NCBI GenBank assembly: GCA_937988735.1
Contig: CALKHQ010000201.1
Coordinates: 1-7,024 of the forward strand
From: an uncultured Alphaproteobacteria bacterium
Lineage (GTDB): Bacteria > Pseudomonadota > Alphaproteobacteria > CALKHQ01
Direction of reading: 5' to 3'
Length of the DNA stretch: 7,024 nucleotides
Of this stretch, positions 1-7,024 are shown piece after piece; within the stretch, counting starts at the first letter, position 1, and every line of letters starts with the position of its first letter. The translations under genes were made by a program, and so were the position numbers. Under the pieces are notes generated by a model. It had not been told where the DNA came from. It was given only the letters and a program-made list of their open reading frames with translations, and ran no database searches.

Positions 1-332
1 GCGGCGAACACGGTCGGCACGAACTTGGCGCGATAGACCACCGCGTCCAGCCGGCGCTCGAGCAGCTCGATCAGGTTCTCCGAGGTGTCGCCCTTCCGGC
101 GGGTGGCGGCCTCGTAGTACTTGCGGAACTGCTTCTCGCCGATGTTGCCGTAGTAGCCCTTCAGCCGCTGCTTCGCCATCAGCTGCAGGCCGTAGTCGGA
201 GGGCTTGCGGCGGCGCTGGCCGTGCTGGCCCGGGCCGTACTCGCGGCGGTTGAAGGGGCTCTTGGGGCGCCCCCACAGGTTGCAGCGAAGTCGCCGGTTG
301 ATCTTGTACTTCGCCTGAATGCGCTTGCTCAT
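1..332 (-). CDS. rpsD: 30S ribosomal protein S4, N-terminal part (cut by window edge)
   Basis: S4 is a primary 16S rRNA-binding protein that starts assembly of the small-subunit body and helps keep decoding accurate. The 110 visible codons begin MSKRIQAKYKINRRL, continue through NLWGRPKSPFNRREYGPGQH (about residues 18-37) and GYYGNIGEKQFRKYYEAA (59-76), and reach ERRLDAVVYRAKFVPT (92-107), where the S4 RNA-binding domain begins. This is the standard alphaproteobacterial S4, without the zinc-finger cysteines of some bacteria. The S4 family is about 205 residues, so roughly the last half lies beyond the left edge. The ATG is preceded by AAAGG about 6 nt upstream. The gene is divergent from the binding-protein/kinase cassette and has its own promoter at 494-521. 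Identification is near certain. Confidence 0.98.
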   Translation of the reverse strand, partial: MSKRIQAKYKINRRLRCNLWGRPKSPFNRREYGPGQHGQRRRKPSDYGLQLMAKQRLKGYYGNIGEKQFRKYYEAATRRKGDTSENLIELLERRLDAVVYRAKFVPTVFA

Positions 333-412
333 GTGCGCCTTTGCTCCATCTGGCCGAGGGTTCGGCCCGGTTCTTGATCGCGCCTGTTGTACCGGTTAGC
401 CCGCCTGACCGA

Positions 413-428
413 CCGCAACCCGTTGCGG
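413..428 (-). repeat. inverted repeat in the rpsD leader
   Basis: CCGCAAC (413-419) and GTTGCGG (422-428) are perfect 7-bp inverted arms separated by 2 bp. In the rpsD transcript this can fold as a 6-bp hairpin with a 4-nt loop, about 80 nt upstream of the start codon. No U-run follows, so it is not an intrinsic terminator. It could be a leader RNA structure or a protein-binding palindrome. The rest of 333-609 holds the two divergent promoters and no supportable gene. Confidence 0.4.
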
Positions 429-493
429 CAGCACAAAGACGGGCGGGGCACGGCCCGTTCCAGCCGCACCCGCGTGCCCAGCAATGGGCGCGG

Positions 494-521
494 GTTATAC
501 AGCGCCGCCGCCGATTGTCAA
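494..521 (-). promoter_or_regulatory. sigma-70-type promoter of rpsD
   Basis: On the minus strand a perfect -35 TTGACA (516-521) is followed after 16 bp by -10 TATAAC (494-499, five of six consensus bases). Transcription would start near 487, giving rpsD a leader of about 155 nt. This is the best sigma-70 match seen in the window. The -35 lies inside the short palindrome at 515-528. The start site is inferred. Confidence 0.72.
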
Positions 522-528
522 ACGACAA
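515..528. promoter_or_regulatory. palindrome TTGTC-N4-GACAA over the rpsD -35
   Basis: TTGTC (515-519) and GACAA (524-528) form a perfect 5-bp inverted repeat around AAAC. It covers the -35 hexamer of the rpsD promoter, where a dimeric repressor would block RNA polymerase. The arms are short, and part of the symmetry comes from the TTGACA hexamer itself, so an operator role is only a possibility. Confidence 0.3.
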
Positions 529-569
529 CCGCCCTGCGCGGGGAACCGGACCGGCTCATGGCGGGCACA

Positions 570-584
570 TTAAGGCGGGTTTAA
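570..584 (+). promoter_or_regulatory. CtrA-type binding site TTAA-N7-TTAA
   Basis: TTAA at 570-573 and TTAA at 581-584 are separated by exactly 7 bp, matching the full-site pattern of CtrA, the alphaproteobacterial cell-cycle and motility response regulator. The half-sites continue as TTAAGGCGG and TTAAGCGG, a direct repeat with 11-bp period. The usual C after the second TTAA is a G here. I saw no other TTAA in the window when reading by eye. The box covers the -35 position relative to a possible -10 at 597-602, as in many CtrA-activated promoters. Binding is inferred from pattern only. Confidence 0.55.
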
Positions 585-596
585 GCGGAGCCCGCC

Positions 597-602
597 TACG
601 CT
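597..602 (+). promoter_or_regulatory. possible -10 element for the binding-protein/kinase cassette
   Basis: TACGCT lies 12 bp after the CtrA-like box. The -35 position, 17 bp upstream (574-579), falls inside that box and has no sigma-70 hexamer, consistent with an activator-dependent promoter. Transcription would start at about 609-610, at the ATG of the next gene. This is a weak match, supported mainly by its spacing. Confidence 0.3.
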
Positions 603-609
603 CCCGGCC

Positions 610-1566
610 ATGCGCTGCACCCCTGCCAGGTCCATCCGCCGTGCCGCCCGGATGCTGACGCCCGCCTTCGTGGCCGCCGTCGTGCTGGCCGCGCCCGCGG
701 CCGCCGGCACGCCGGAAGACGCGCTGGCGGCAGTGCAGGACCGGGGTTATGTCCGCTGCGGCATGCATCGCAGCGGGGTCGGGCTTGCCGAGATCCGCAC
801 CGACGGCGCCTGGGCCGGCTATTTCGTCGAGCTGTGCCGCGCGATCGCGCTGGCCGCGATCGGCGACAGCGACGCGATCCGGGTGCAGGAAGTGGACGAC
901 CTGAGCGCCGCCCTGGCGCTGGAGGCGCGCGAGGTCGATGTGGTGCTGAGCAGCATCCGCCCGGTGGACGCAGCCGTCGATCCCGGCATCGTCTTCCTCT
1001 CACCGCTGATCGAGGACCAGCAGATGCTGGTCTCCTTCCTCGACGGCGTGGGGGGCGTGGACGACCTGCCGCCGATGGCCCGCATCTGCGCCAGCGGCCA
1101 CCCCACCATGCAGGCAAACCTGCGCCGGGCGCTGGCGGGACGCGCCGACAGCGTGCGGGTGATGACCTACGCCTCGGTGGACGGCGTGTTCAACGCCTTC
1201 TTCAGCCGGCGCTGTGACGCCCTCAGCCACCACCACTACGCGATCCTCGCCCAGAGTCTGCTGCGCTCGCCGCAGCGGACCCCGATGTGGCGATCGCAGG
1301 TGGTACTGGGCCCGGTCGCCTTCGTGCCGTCCGTCCGCGGCGACGATGCCGGCTGGATCGCCGTGGTCGACGCGGCGGTGCGGGCGGCACTGCATCGGCC
1401 GGGGCCGGTGCCGGAGCCGATCCCGGAGAGCGTGCGCGACGGGCTTGCTGCCCGGGTGCAGACCATCGCCAATTCGCGCACGGCGATCTTCGACCGCACG
1501 CTGGGGCACATGGGCGGCCAGGGCTTCCCGCCCCCGCCCGACCTGCCGCTCCCGTCCGGAAGCTGA
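610..1566 (+). CDS. Periplasmic SBP_bac_3 / AapJ-like binding protein, probably sensory
   Basis: This 318-residue exported protein has an Arg-rich N-terminus, a hydrophobic segment (about 17-32) and a likely signal-peptidase site after APAAA (32/33). The mature part follows the AapJ pattern: VRCGM (48-52), GAWAGYFVELCRAIALAAIGD (66-86), EVDVVLSS (108-115), LGPVAFVPSVRGDDAGW (233-249) and IANSRTAIFDRTLG (286-299, compare VGNYGEIFERNVG). Family members deliver amino acids to ABC importers. Here the ligand Arg is replaced around A122 and the ligand Asp by H208, and no permease or ATPase gene is adjacent. The kinase gene starts 18 nt downstream, so I infer a sensory co-receptor. No Shine-Dalgarno precedes the ATG; translation may be leaderless. 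An internal ATG at 652 would give a shorter signal peptide. Confidence 0.82.
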   Translation: MRCTPARSIRRAARMLTPAFVAAVVLAAPAAAGTPEDALAAVQDRGYVRCGMHRSGVGLAEIRTDGAWAGYFVELCRAIALAAIGDSDAIRVQEVDDLSAALALEAREVDVVLSSIRPVDAAVDPGIVFLSPLIEDQQMLVSFLDGVGGVDDLPPMARICASGHPTMQANLRRALAGRADSVRVMTYASVDGVFNAFFSRRCDALSHHHYAILAQSLLRSPQRTPMWRSQVVLGPVAFVPSVRGDDAGWIAVVDAAVRAALHRPGPVPEPIPESVRDGLAARVQTIANSRTAIFDRTLGHMGGQGFPPPPDLPLPSGS

Positions 1567-1584
1567 CGACAGGGCAGGCTGGCG

Positions 1585-3549
<1,965 letters not shown>

Positions 3550-3559
3550 GGGCCGTCGT

Positions 3560-4321
3560 TCAGCCGCCGGAGCCCTTGCGGAGGGAGGCGATGACGCCGT
3601 GGAGCGTCTTCAGCTCCTGTTCGGTGAGCTCGGCGCGCTGGAACAGGTTGCGCAGGTTGCGCACCATCGCCGGGCGCATGTCCGGGAGCCGCAGGAAGCC
3701 GGTTTCCTCCAGCGCCGTCTCCAGCCGGTGGAAGAAGTTGAGCAGCTCCTTCTTCGAGGCCGGCGGCGAGCCCTTGGTCTCCAGAGCGCGGGCGGGGGTG
3801 GCGTCGTCGCTGAGGTACCATTCGTAGCCGATCAGCAGCACCGACTGGCCGAGATTGAGCGACGAAAAGGCCGGGTTCAGCGGCACGGTGACGATGGCGT
3901 TGGCGAGCGCCACGTCGTCGTTGGTGAGCCCCGCGCGCTCGCCGCCGAACAGCACGCCGCAGCGCTGGCCGTCCGCAGTGCGCGCCCGCAGTTCCGCCGC
4001 CGCCTGGCGCGCGGTGTAGAGCGGCTTCGCCATGAAGCGGTGGCGCGCGGTCGTCGCCAGCAGGTAGTTGAGGTCGGCGATGGCGTCGGCAACGGTGTCG
4101 AACAGGGTGACCTCGACATCGCGGTCGAGGGCGCCTGACGCCATGGCGGTCGCCTTCTCGTTCGGCCAGCCGCAGCGCGGGTTCACCAGCCGCAGGTCGG
4201 TGAGCCCGCAGTTCAGCATTGCCCGTGCCGCCGCGCCGACGTTCTCGCCGAGCTGCGGCTCGACCAGGATCACGCTGGGGCCGCCGAGCTTCGGAGTGCG
4301 GGTCGAATCCGTTCCTGCCAT
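3560..4321 (-). CDS. trmJ: tRNA (cytidine/uridine-32-2'-O)-methyltransferase TrmJ
   Basis: TrmJ is a cytosolic SPOUT-fold enzyme that uses S-adenosylmethionine to methylate the 2'-OH of nucleotide 32 in tRNA anticodon loops. The 253 residues carry the family signatures in order: VILVEPQLGENVGAAARAM (17-35, with N27 and R33), LRLVNP (43-48), VLFGGERAGLTN (123-134, SAM-binding knot), NPAFSSLNLGQSVLLIGYE (149-167), then a C-terminal helical part, ELLNFFHRLETALEETGFL (192-210) and RNLRNLFQRAELTEQEL (221-237), typical of bacterial TrmJ. Length is normal. Its ATG lies 4 bp after the cimA stop, and GAGG just upstream overlaps that stop, so it is translated as part of the cimA operon. It converges on the kinase gene with only 10 bp between stops. 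The same fold includes TrmL, but the SSLNL motif and C-terminal extension favour TrmJ. Confidence 0.93.
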   Translation of the reverse strand: MAGTDSTRTPKLGGPSVILVEPQLGENVGAAARAMLNCGLTDLRLVNPRCGWPNEKATAMASGALDRDVEVTLFDTVADAIADLNYLLATTARHRFMAKPLYTARQAAAELRARTADGQRCGVLFGGERAGLTNDDVALANAIVTVPLNPAFSSLNLGQSVLLIGYEWYLSDDATPARALETKGSPPASKKELLNFFHRLETALEETGFLRLPDMRPAMVRNLRNLFQRAELTEQELKTLHGVIASLRKGSGG

Positions 4322-4325
4322 CGCC

Positions 4326-5945
4326 TCATTCGGCCGCGCGCCGGGCCCGCGCCCCGCGCGCCTGGCTGTGGAACAGGAAATAGGTGAGGCTGTCCTGCAG
4401 CGCGAGGTAGGCTGCGTCGATGATGTTGGTCGAGATGCCGACCGTGGACCAGCGCCGGCCGTCCGTCGCCTCGGACTGGATCATCACCCGCGTGACCGCG
4501 GCGGTGGCCGCCTGGGGGGTGAGGATGCGGACCTTGAAGTCGGTGAGCCGCATTGTCTCCAGGTCCGGATAGACCGGCACCAGCGCCTTGCGCAGCGCGG
4601 CGTCCAGCGCGTTGACCGGGCCGTTGCCCTCGGCGACCTGCATCGACTCCGCGCCGGCCACCTCCACCTTCACCACCGCCTGGCTGACGGTGGTGAGTTC
4701 GCCGCGGGCGTTCAGCCGCCGCTCGACCTCGGTGCGGAAGCTGATGAGGCGGAAGAAGTCGGGCAGCTCGCCCAGCGCCCGCCGGGCCAGCAGCTCGAAG
4801 CTCGCCTCGGCGCCGTCGTAGGTGTAGCCCTCGAACTCCCGCGCCTTCACCTCGCGCACCAGCCGGTCGATCCGCCGGTCGTCGCGGGCGACCTCGATGC
4901 CGGCGTCGGCCAGCCGCACCAGCACGTTCGATCGCCCGGCCTGGTCGGAGACGACGATGTGCCGGCGGTTGCCCACCACCTCGGGCGCGATGTGCTCGTA
5001 GGTGCGCGGGTCCTTCTGCACGGCGGAGACGTGGAGTCCGCCCTTGTGGGCGAAGGCGGCCTCGCCGACGTAGGGGGCGTGGCGGTTGGGCGCGCGGTTC
5101 AGCAGCTCGTCCAGCAGGCGGGAGACGTGGGTCAGCGTCTGCAGCTGCTCGTCGTCGATGCCGAGATCGTAGCGGCCGTCGCACTTCTTCAGCAGCGACG
5201 GGATCAGCGAGACGAGGTTGGCGTTGCCGCAGCGCTCGCCGAGGCCGTTCAGTGTGCCCTGCACCATCCGCGCGCCGGCTTCCACCGCCGCCAGCGAGTT
5301 GGCGACGGCGTTCTCGGTGTCGTTGTGGGCGTGGATGCCGATCTTCGTGCCGGGGATGTGTTCGGTCACCTCGGCGACGATGCGGCGGACCTCGTGCGGC
5401 AGGGTCCCGCCGTTGGTGTCGCAGAGCACGATCCAGCGGGCGCCGGCGTCGTGGGCGGCGCGGAGGCAGGCGAGCGCGTAGTCGCGGTTGGCCTTCCAGC
5501 CGTCAAAGAAGTGCTCGGCGTCGTAGAGCGCTTGCCGCCCGCGGGCGACGACATGGGCGATGCTGTCGGCGATCATCGCCACATTCTCCTCGCGGGCGAC
5601 GCCGAGGGCGACATCGACGTGGAAGTCCCACGCCTTGCCGACCATGCAGATGGCCGGCGCGCCGGCGTTGAGAAGGGCGCTGACGCCCGGATCGTTCTCG
5701 GCGCTGCGCCCGGGGCGGCGGGTCATGCCGAAGGCGGTGAAGGTCGCCTGCGCCAGCCGGGGCGGCGCGGCGAAGAAGGCGTCGTCGGTGGGGTTGGCGC
5801 CCGGCCAGCCGCCCTCGACATAGGCGACGCCCAGCGCGTCCAGCGCCTCGGCGATCTGGGTCTTGTCGTTGACCGAGAAGTCCACGCCCTGGGTCTGGGC
5901 CCCGTCGCGCAGCGTGGTGTCGAAGATGTAGAGCCGCTCCGCCAT
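4326..5945 (-). CDS. cimA: (R)-citramalate synthase
   Basis: CimA condenses pyruvate with acetyl-CoA to (R)-citramalate, the first step of the threonine-independent route to 2-oxobutyrate and isoleucine. The 539 residues begin with the HMGL-like TIM barrel: DTTLRDGAQTQGVDFS (9-24; R13 catalytic, D14 metal ligand by family knowledge), CDTNGG (175-180), metal ligands H205 and H207 in GIHAHND, GLGERCGNA (234-242) and HKGGLHVSA (300-308). About 400-525 is a LeuA-type C-terminal domain, which in this family provides end-product inhibition. DGAQTQGVDFS and the overall length fit CimA rather than 2-isopropylmalate synthase (usually DGEQSPG) or homocitrate synthase. The Shine-Dalgarno GAGGGAGG overlaps the upstream stop; trmJ follows 4 bp after the stop. 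Function is confident; substrate choice between CimA and close relatives is slightly less so. Confidence 0.93.
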   Translation of the reverse strand: MAERLYIFDTTLRDGAQTQGVDFSVNDKTQIAEALDALGVAYVEGGWPGANPTDDAFFAAPPRLAQATFTAFGMTRRPGRSAENDPGVSALLNAGAPAICMVGKAWDFHVDVALGVAREENVAMIADSIAHVVARGRQALYDAEHFFDGWKANRDYALACLRAAHDAGARWIVLCDTNGGTLPHEVRRIVAEVTEHIPGTKIGIHAHNDTENAVANSLAAVEAGARMVQGTLNGLGERCGNANLVSLIPSLLKKCDGRYDLGIDDEQLQTLTHVSRLLDELLNRAPNRHAPYVGEAAFAHKGGLHVSAVQKDPRTYEHIAPEVVGNRRHIVVSDQAGRSNVLVRLADAGIEVARDDRRIDRLVREVKAREFEGYTYDGAEASFELLARRALGELPDFFRLISFRTEVERRLNARGELTTVSQAVVKVEVAGAESMQVAEGNGPVNALDAALRKALVPVYPDLETMRLTDFKVRILTPQAATAAVTRVMIQSEATDGRRWSTVGISTNIIDAAYLALQDSLTYFLFHSQARGARARRAAE

Positions 5946-5956
5946 CGTCGCCTCCC

Positions 5957-6280
5957 TCAGGCGCCGTGCCGGGCGAGCTCGACCGCCCGCATTGCCGGCA
6001 TGGCCGAATAGACGAGGCGCAGGTGATCGGCCTGGCCCCGGCTCAGCCCTTCGACCGCGAGGTCGACGGCGGCGAGCCCGTCGTCGCGGAGCGTGAAGCC
6101 GCAGTGCGCCGGCACCAGACCCAGCTTGGCTACCGGCGCCACCAGCCGCGGCAGCAGCCCCGGGTCGGCATGGGCGATCATGCGATAGCGCCAGCGGGTC
6201 TCGTCGGAGGGAAGGGGTAGCCCGTCGGGGCTGTCAGAACCGGCCGCTGCGGCGGCCATCGGTGCGGCAGTTGCGGACAT
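5957..6280 (-). CDS. Small standalone ACT-like domain protein upstream of cimA
   Basis: This 107-residue protein has an Ala/Pro-rich, probably disordered tail (1-28), then one compact domain. The order strand RYRMIAHA (31-38), turn DPG (39-41), helix LLPRLVAPVAKLG (42-54), two strands (VPAHCGFTLR, 56-65; LAAVDLAVEGL, 69-79) and helix (81-93) fits the beta-alpha-beta-beta-alpha-beta ACT fold and resembles the acetolactate synthase small subunit IlvM. ACT domains bind amino acids and regulate biosynthetic enzymes. It is first in the operon, 11 bp before cimA, so I infer a regulatory or small-subunit role in branched-chain amino acid synthesis; no function is demonstrated. A strong AAGGAG lies 10 nt before the chosen ATG. 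I do not recognise a named gene. It could instead be a degenerate ACT domain with only a structural role. Confidence 0.78.
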   Translation of the reverse strand: MSATAAPMAAAAAGSDSPDGLPLPSDETRWRYRMIAHADPGLLPRLVAPVAKLGLVPAHCGFTLRDDGLAAVDLAVEGLSRGQADHLRLVYSAMPAMRAVELARHGA

Positions 6281-6295
6281 CGGGCGATGTCTCCT

Positions 6296-6374
6296 TTCGG
6301 CAAATCATGCAGGCGAACCCATGACCCGGACCTCCCGTGGAGGCCGGGATGGTAATTCGCCGCGAAATGCCGAA
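6296..6374 (-). promoter_or_regulatory. structured leader RNA of the ACT-cimA-trmJ operon (candidate cis-regulator)
   Basis: In the minus-strand transcript, UUCGGCA (6374-6368) pairs perfectly with UGCCGAA (6302-6296) to close a domain whose last base abuts the AGGAG of the first gene. Inside are a 10-bp helix with a one-base bulge (6325-6348: CCCGG, CCUCC, ACG loop, GGAGG, bulged U, CCGGG), a small hairpin (6305-6324: UCAUG and CAUGA around GG-UUCG-CC) and perhaps a 4-bp hairpin (UUCG-CGG-CGAA, about 6366-6356). A multi-helix junction next to a ribosome-binding site is how riboswitches and ribosomal leaders look. I do not recognise a known class. No U-tract is present, so control would act on translation. 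Confidence 0.5.
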
Positions 6375-6392
6375 CCCTGCGCACATGCGGCC

Positions 6393-6422
6393 TTGCTAGC
6401 GCCGCACGCACCGGCGCGTCAA
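6393..6422 (-). promoter_or_regulatory. candidate sigma-70 promoter of the ACT-cimA-trmJ operon
   Basis: On the minus strand TTGACG (6417-6422, five of six -35 bases) is followed after 18 bp by TAGCAA (6393-6398, a moderate -10). The start would be near 6386, giving a leader of about 105 nt that includes the structured element. The -35 is embedded in a perfect inverted repeat, GCGCG-TCAAG-CGCGC (6414-6428). The weak -10 keeps confidence low. Confidence 0.42.
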
Positions 6423-6500
6423 GCGCGCGATGGTGGCAGGACCGCCCGCGCATGGTCGCGACGGCTGTGGTCTGCGGGCAGGAGAGCCGCCCGAGTGAAA

Positions 6501-6529
6501 GATGCCCCCGCCGTGGGGGCGGGGGCATC
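6501..6529 (-). terminator. intrinsic terminator of ftsZ
   Basis: GATGCCCCCGCC (6501-6512) and GGCGGGGGCATC (6518-6529) form a perfect 12-bp stem with a 5-nt loop. On the minus strand it lies 44 bp after the ftsZ stop and is followed by TTTCACT. The U-run is short, but the stem is very stable, and it separates ftsZ from the next operon. Between this stem and the promoter at 6422 (6430-6500) nothing else is supported. Confidence 0.78.
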
Positions 6530-6540
6530 AGGGGGGCAGA

Positions 6541-6556
6541 ACCCGGTTATCCGGGT
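6541..6556 (-). repeat. small hairpin between the ftsZ stop and its terminator
   Basis: ACCCGG (6541-6546) and CCGGGT (6551-6556) form a perfect 6-bp stem with a 4-base loop, 17 nt after the ftsZ stop codon and in tandem with the terminator stem. It may stabilise the 3' end of the transcript or pause polymerase before the terminator. No U-run follows it directly. Confidence 0.4.
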
Positions 6557-6573
6557 CTGTCCGGGGGAGAGCC

Positions 6574-7024
6574 CTAGTTGGCCTGCCGGCGCAGGAAGGC
6601 CGGGATGTCGAGCATGTCGTCCTCGGGCGAACGGCGCGGCTCCGGCTCGATCGGGTCGAGGCCGGAGAGCTGCGGCTGCGCGTCGGACCGCGTCTCGGCC
6701 CGCGGGGCCGGGCGGGCCGGCTCGGCGTGCGCCGCATGCTCGTCGCGGTCGTGGTCGTGCTCCTCGCGCCGGGCGCGGCCGGTGCCGGTCATCCGCTCGA
6801 ACAGGCTGGGGCCGTTCTTGCTGCGGAAACGGAACTTGCCGCGGCTCTCCTCGGCCTCGACCGGCGCGTCCAGCGGCTGGCGCCGGCGCTCCGGCTCCAG
6901 CGCCTCGGGCGGCAGGAACGGCCGCTCGGCGACCTCCGGCTCCGGCAGCACCCGCGCGGTTGCGGTCATCGTCGGCGCGGGAATGCCGCTGTGCGCCCCG
7001 TAGCTCGGGGTCGGGACCGCCCGG
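6574..7024 (-). CDS. ftsZ: Cell division protein FtsZ, C-terminal part (cut by window edge)
   Basis: FtsZ is the tubulin-like GTPase that polymerises into the division ring. Only the last 149 codons are visible; the GTPase core lies beyond the right edge. The visible part is the disordered linker, rich in Pro, Glu, Arg and Ala with a charged patch EEHDHDRDEHAAHAE, the conserved stretch GPSLFERMTGTGR found in alphaproteobacterial FtsZ, and the terminal peptide DMLDIPAFLRRQAN, which binds FtsA and other ring-anchoring partners. The reading frame is open from the edge to the TAG stop and continues upstream of the first visible ATG, so that ATG is internal. A tandem hairpin and strong terminator follow. 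Identification rests on the terminal peptide and linker motif and is firm. Confidence 0.93.
   Translation of the reverse strand, partial: RAVPTPSYGAHSGIPAPTMTATARVLPEPEVAERPFLPPEALEPERRRQPLDAPVEAEESRGKFRFRSKNGPSLFERMTGTGRARREEHDHDRDEHAAHAEPARPAPRAETRSDAQPQLSGLDPIEPEPRRSPEDDMLDIPAFLRRQAN

Noticed and set aside
469..494. GC-rich imperfect inverted repeat followed by TTATAC, resembling a plus-strand terminator
   Set aside because: No plus-strand gene precedes it, the TTATAC is the rpsD -10 read backwards, and the stem needs a 2-base bulge.
341..658. Open frame across the rpsD/binding-protein intergenic region
   Set aside because: Arg/Pro/Ala-rich, no recognisable domain or ribosome-binding site, and it crosses the divergent promoters and the start of a supported gene.
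631..660. Twin-arginine (Tat) signal in the binding protein
   Set aside because: An RR pair is present but the S-R-R-x-F-L-K pattern is not; a Sec signal with an AxA-type cleavage site fits better.
610..1566. Binding protein as part of an ABC amino acid importer
   Set aside because: No permease or ATPase gene is adjacent, key ligand residues are replaced, and it is coupled to a histidine kinase gene instead.
4068..6011. Long open frame (647 codons) on the plus strand opposite trmJ and cimA
   Set aside because: It is the mirror of strongly identified trmJ and cimA; its Val/Gly/Asp-rich repetitive composition and lack of motifs mark it as a GC-driven shadow.
6178..6528. Open frame of 116 codons upstream of cimA on the minus strand
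   Set aside because: It overlaps the ACT-like gene in another frame and covers the terminator stem, the promoter and the leader helices; no family match or good start site.

Overview
The window is very GC-rich with dense, mostly co-oriented coding. Its S4, FtsZ and TrmJ proteins are typical of Alphaproteobacteria, and the FtsZ tail and a standalone ACT-like protein suggest a Rhodospirillales-like lineage (inference from family knowledge, not a search). No insertion sequence, CRISPR array, tRNA or rRNA was seen.

Layout, left to right: (i) the 5' end of rpsD (minus strand, cut by the window edge), with a good sigma-70 promoter and a leader of about 155 nt. (ii) A divergent two-gene cassette, the only plus-strand unit. 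It encodes an exported protein of the AapJ/SBP_bac_3 amino-acid-binding type, then a membrane histidine kinase with a TorS-like periplasmic region, HAMP, HisKA and HATPase domains. A TTAA-N7-TTAA motif (CtrA full-site pattern) lies just upstream. (iii) Converging on it, a minus-strand operon of an ACT-like small protein, cimA (citramalate synthase) and trmJ (tRNA position-32 2'-O-methyltransferase), led by a leader RNA that can fold into a closed multi-helix structure beside the ribosome-binding site. (iv) The 3' end of ftsZ (minus strand, cut by the window edge), closed by a strong terminator hairpin.

How the genes may work together: rpsD, trmJ, cimA and ftsZ are housekeeping genes. The cassette reads as a sensory system: the binding protein would hand ligand occupancy to the kinase across the periplasm. 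The binding protein has lost the residues that normally hold the alpha-carboxylate and alpha-amino groups of amino acids, so it probably senses something else. No response regulator, HPt protein or ABC permease is present, so the output partner is encoded elsewhere. The operon joins the first step of citramalate-dependent isoleucine synthesis to a possible ACT regulator and a tRNA-modification enzyme.

The points most worth following are the CtrA-like box with an apparently leaderless start, the altered binding protein paired with an orphan TorS-like kinase, and the structured leader RNA upstream of the ACT-cimA-trmJ operon.
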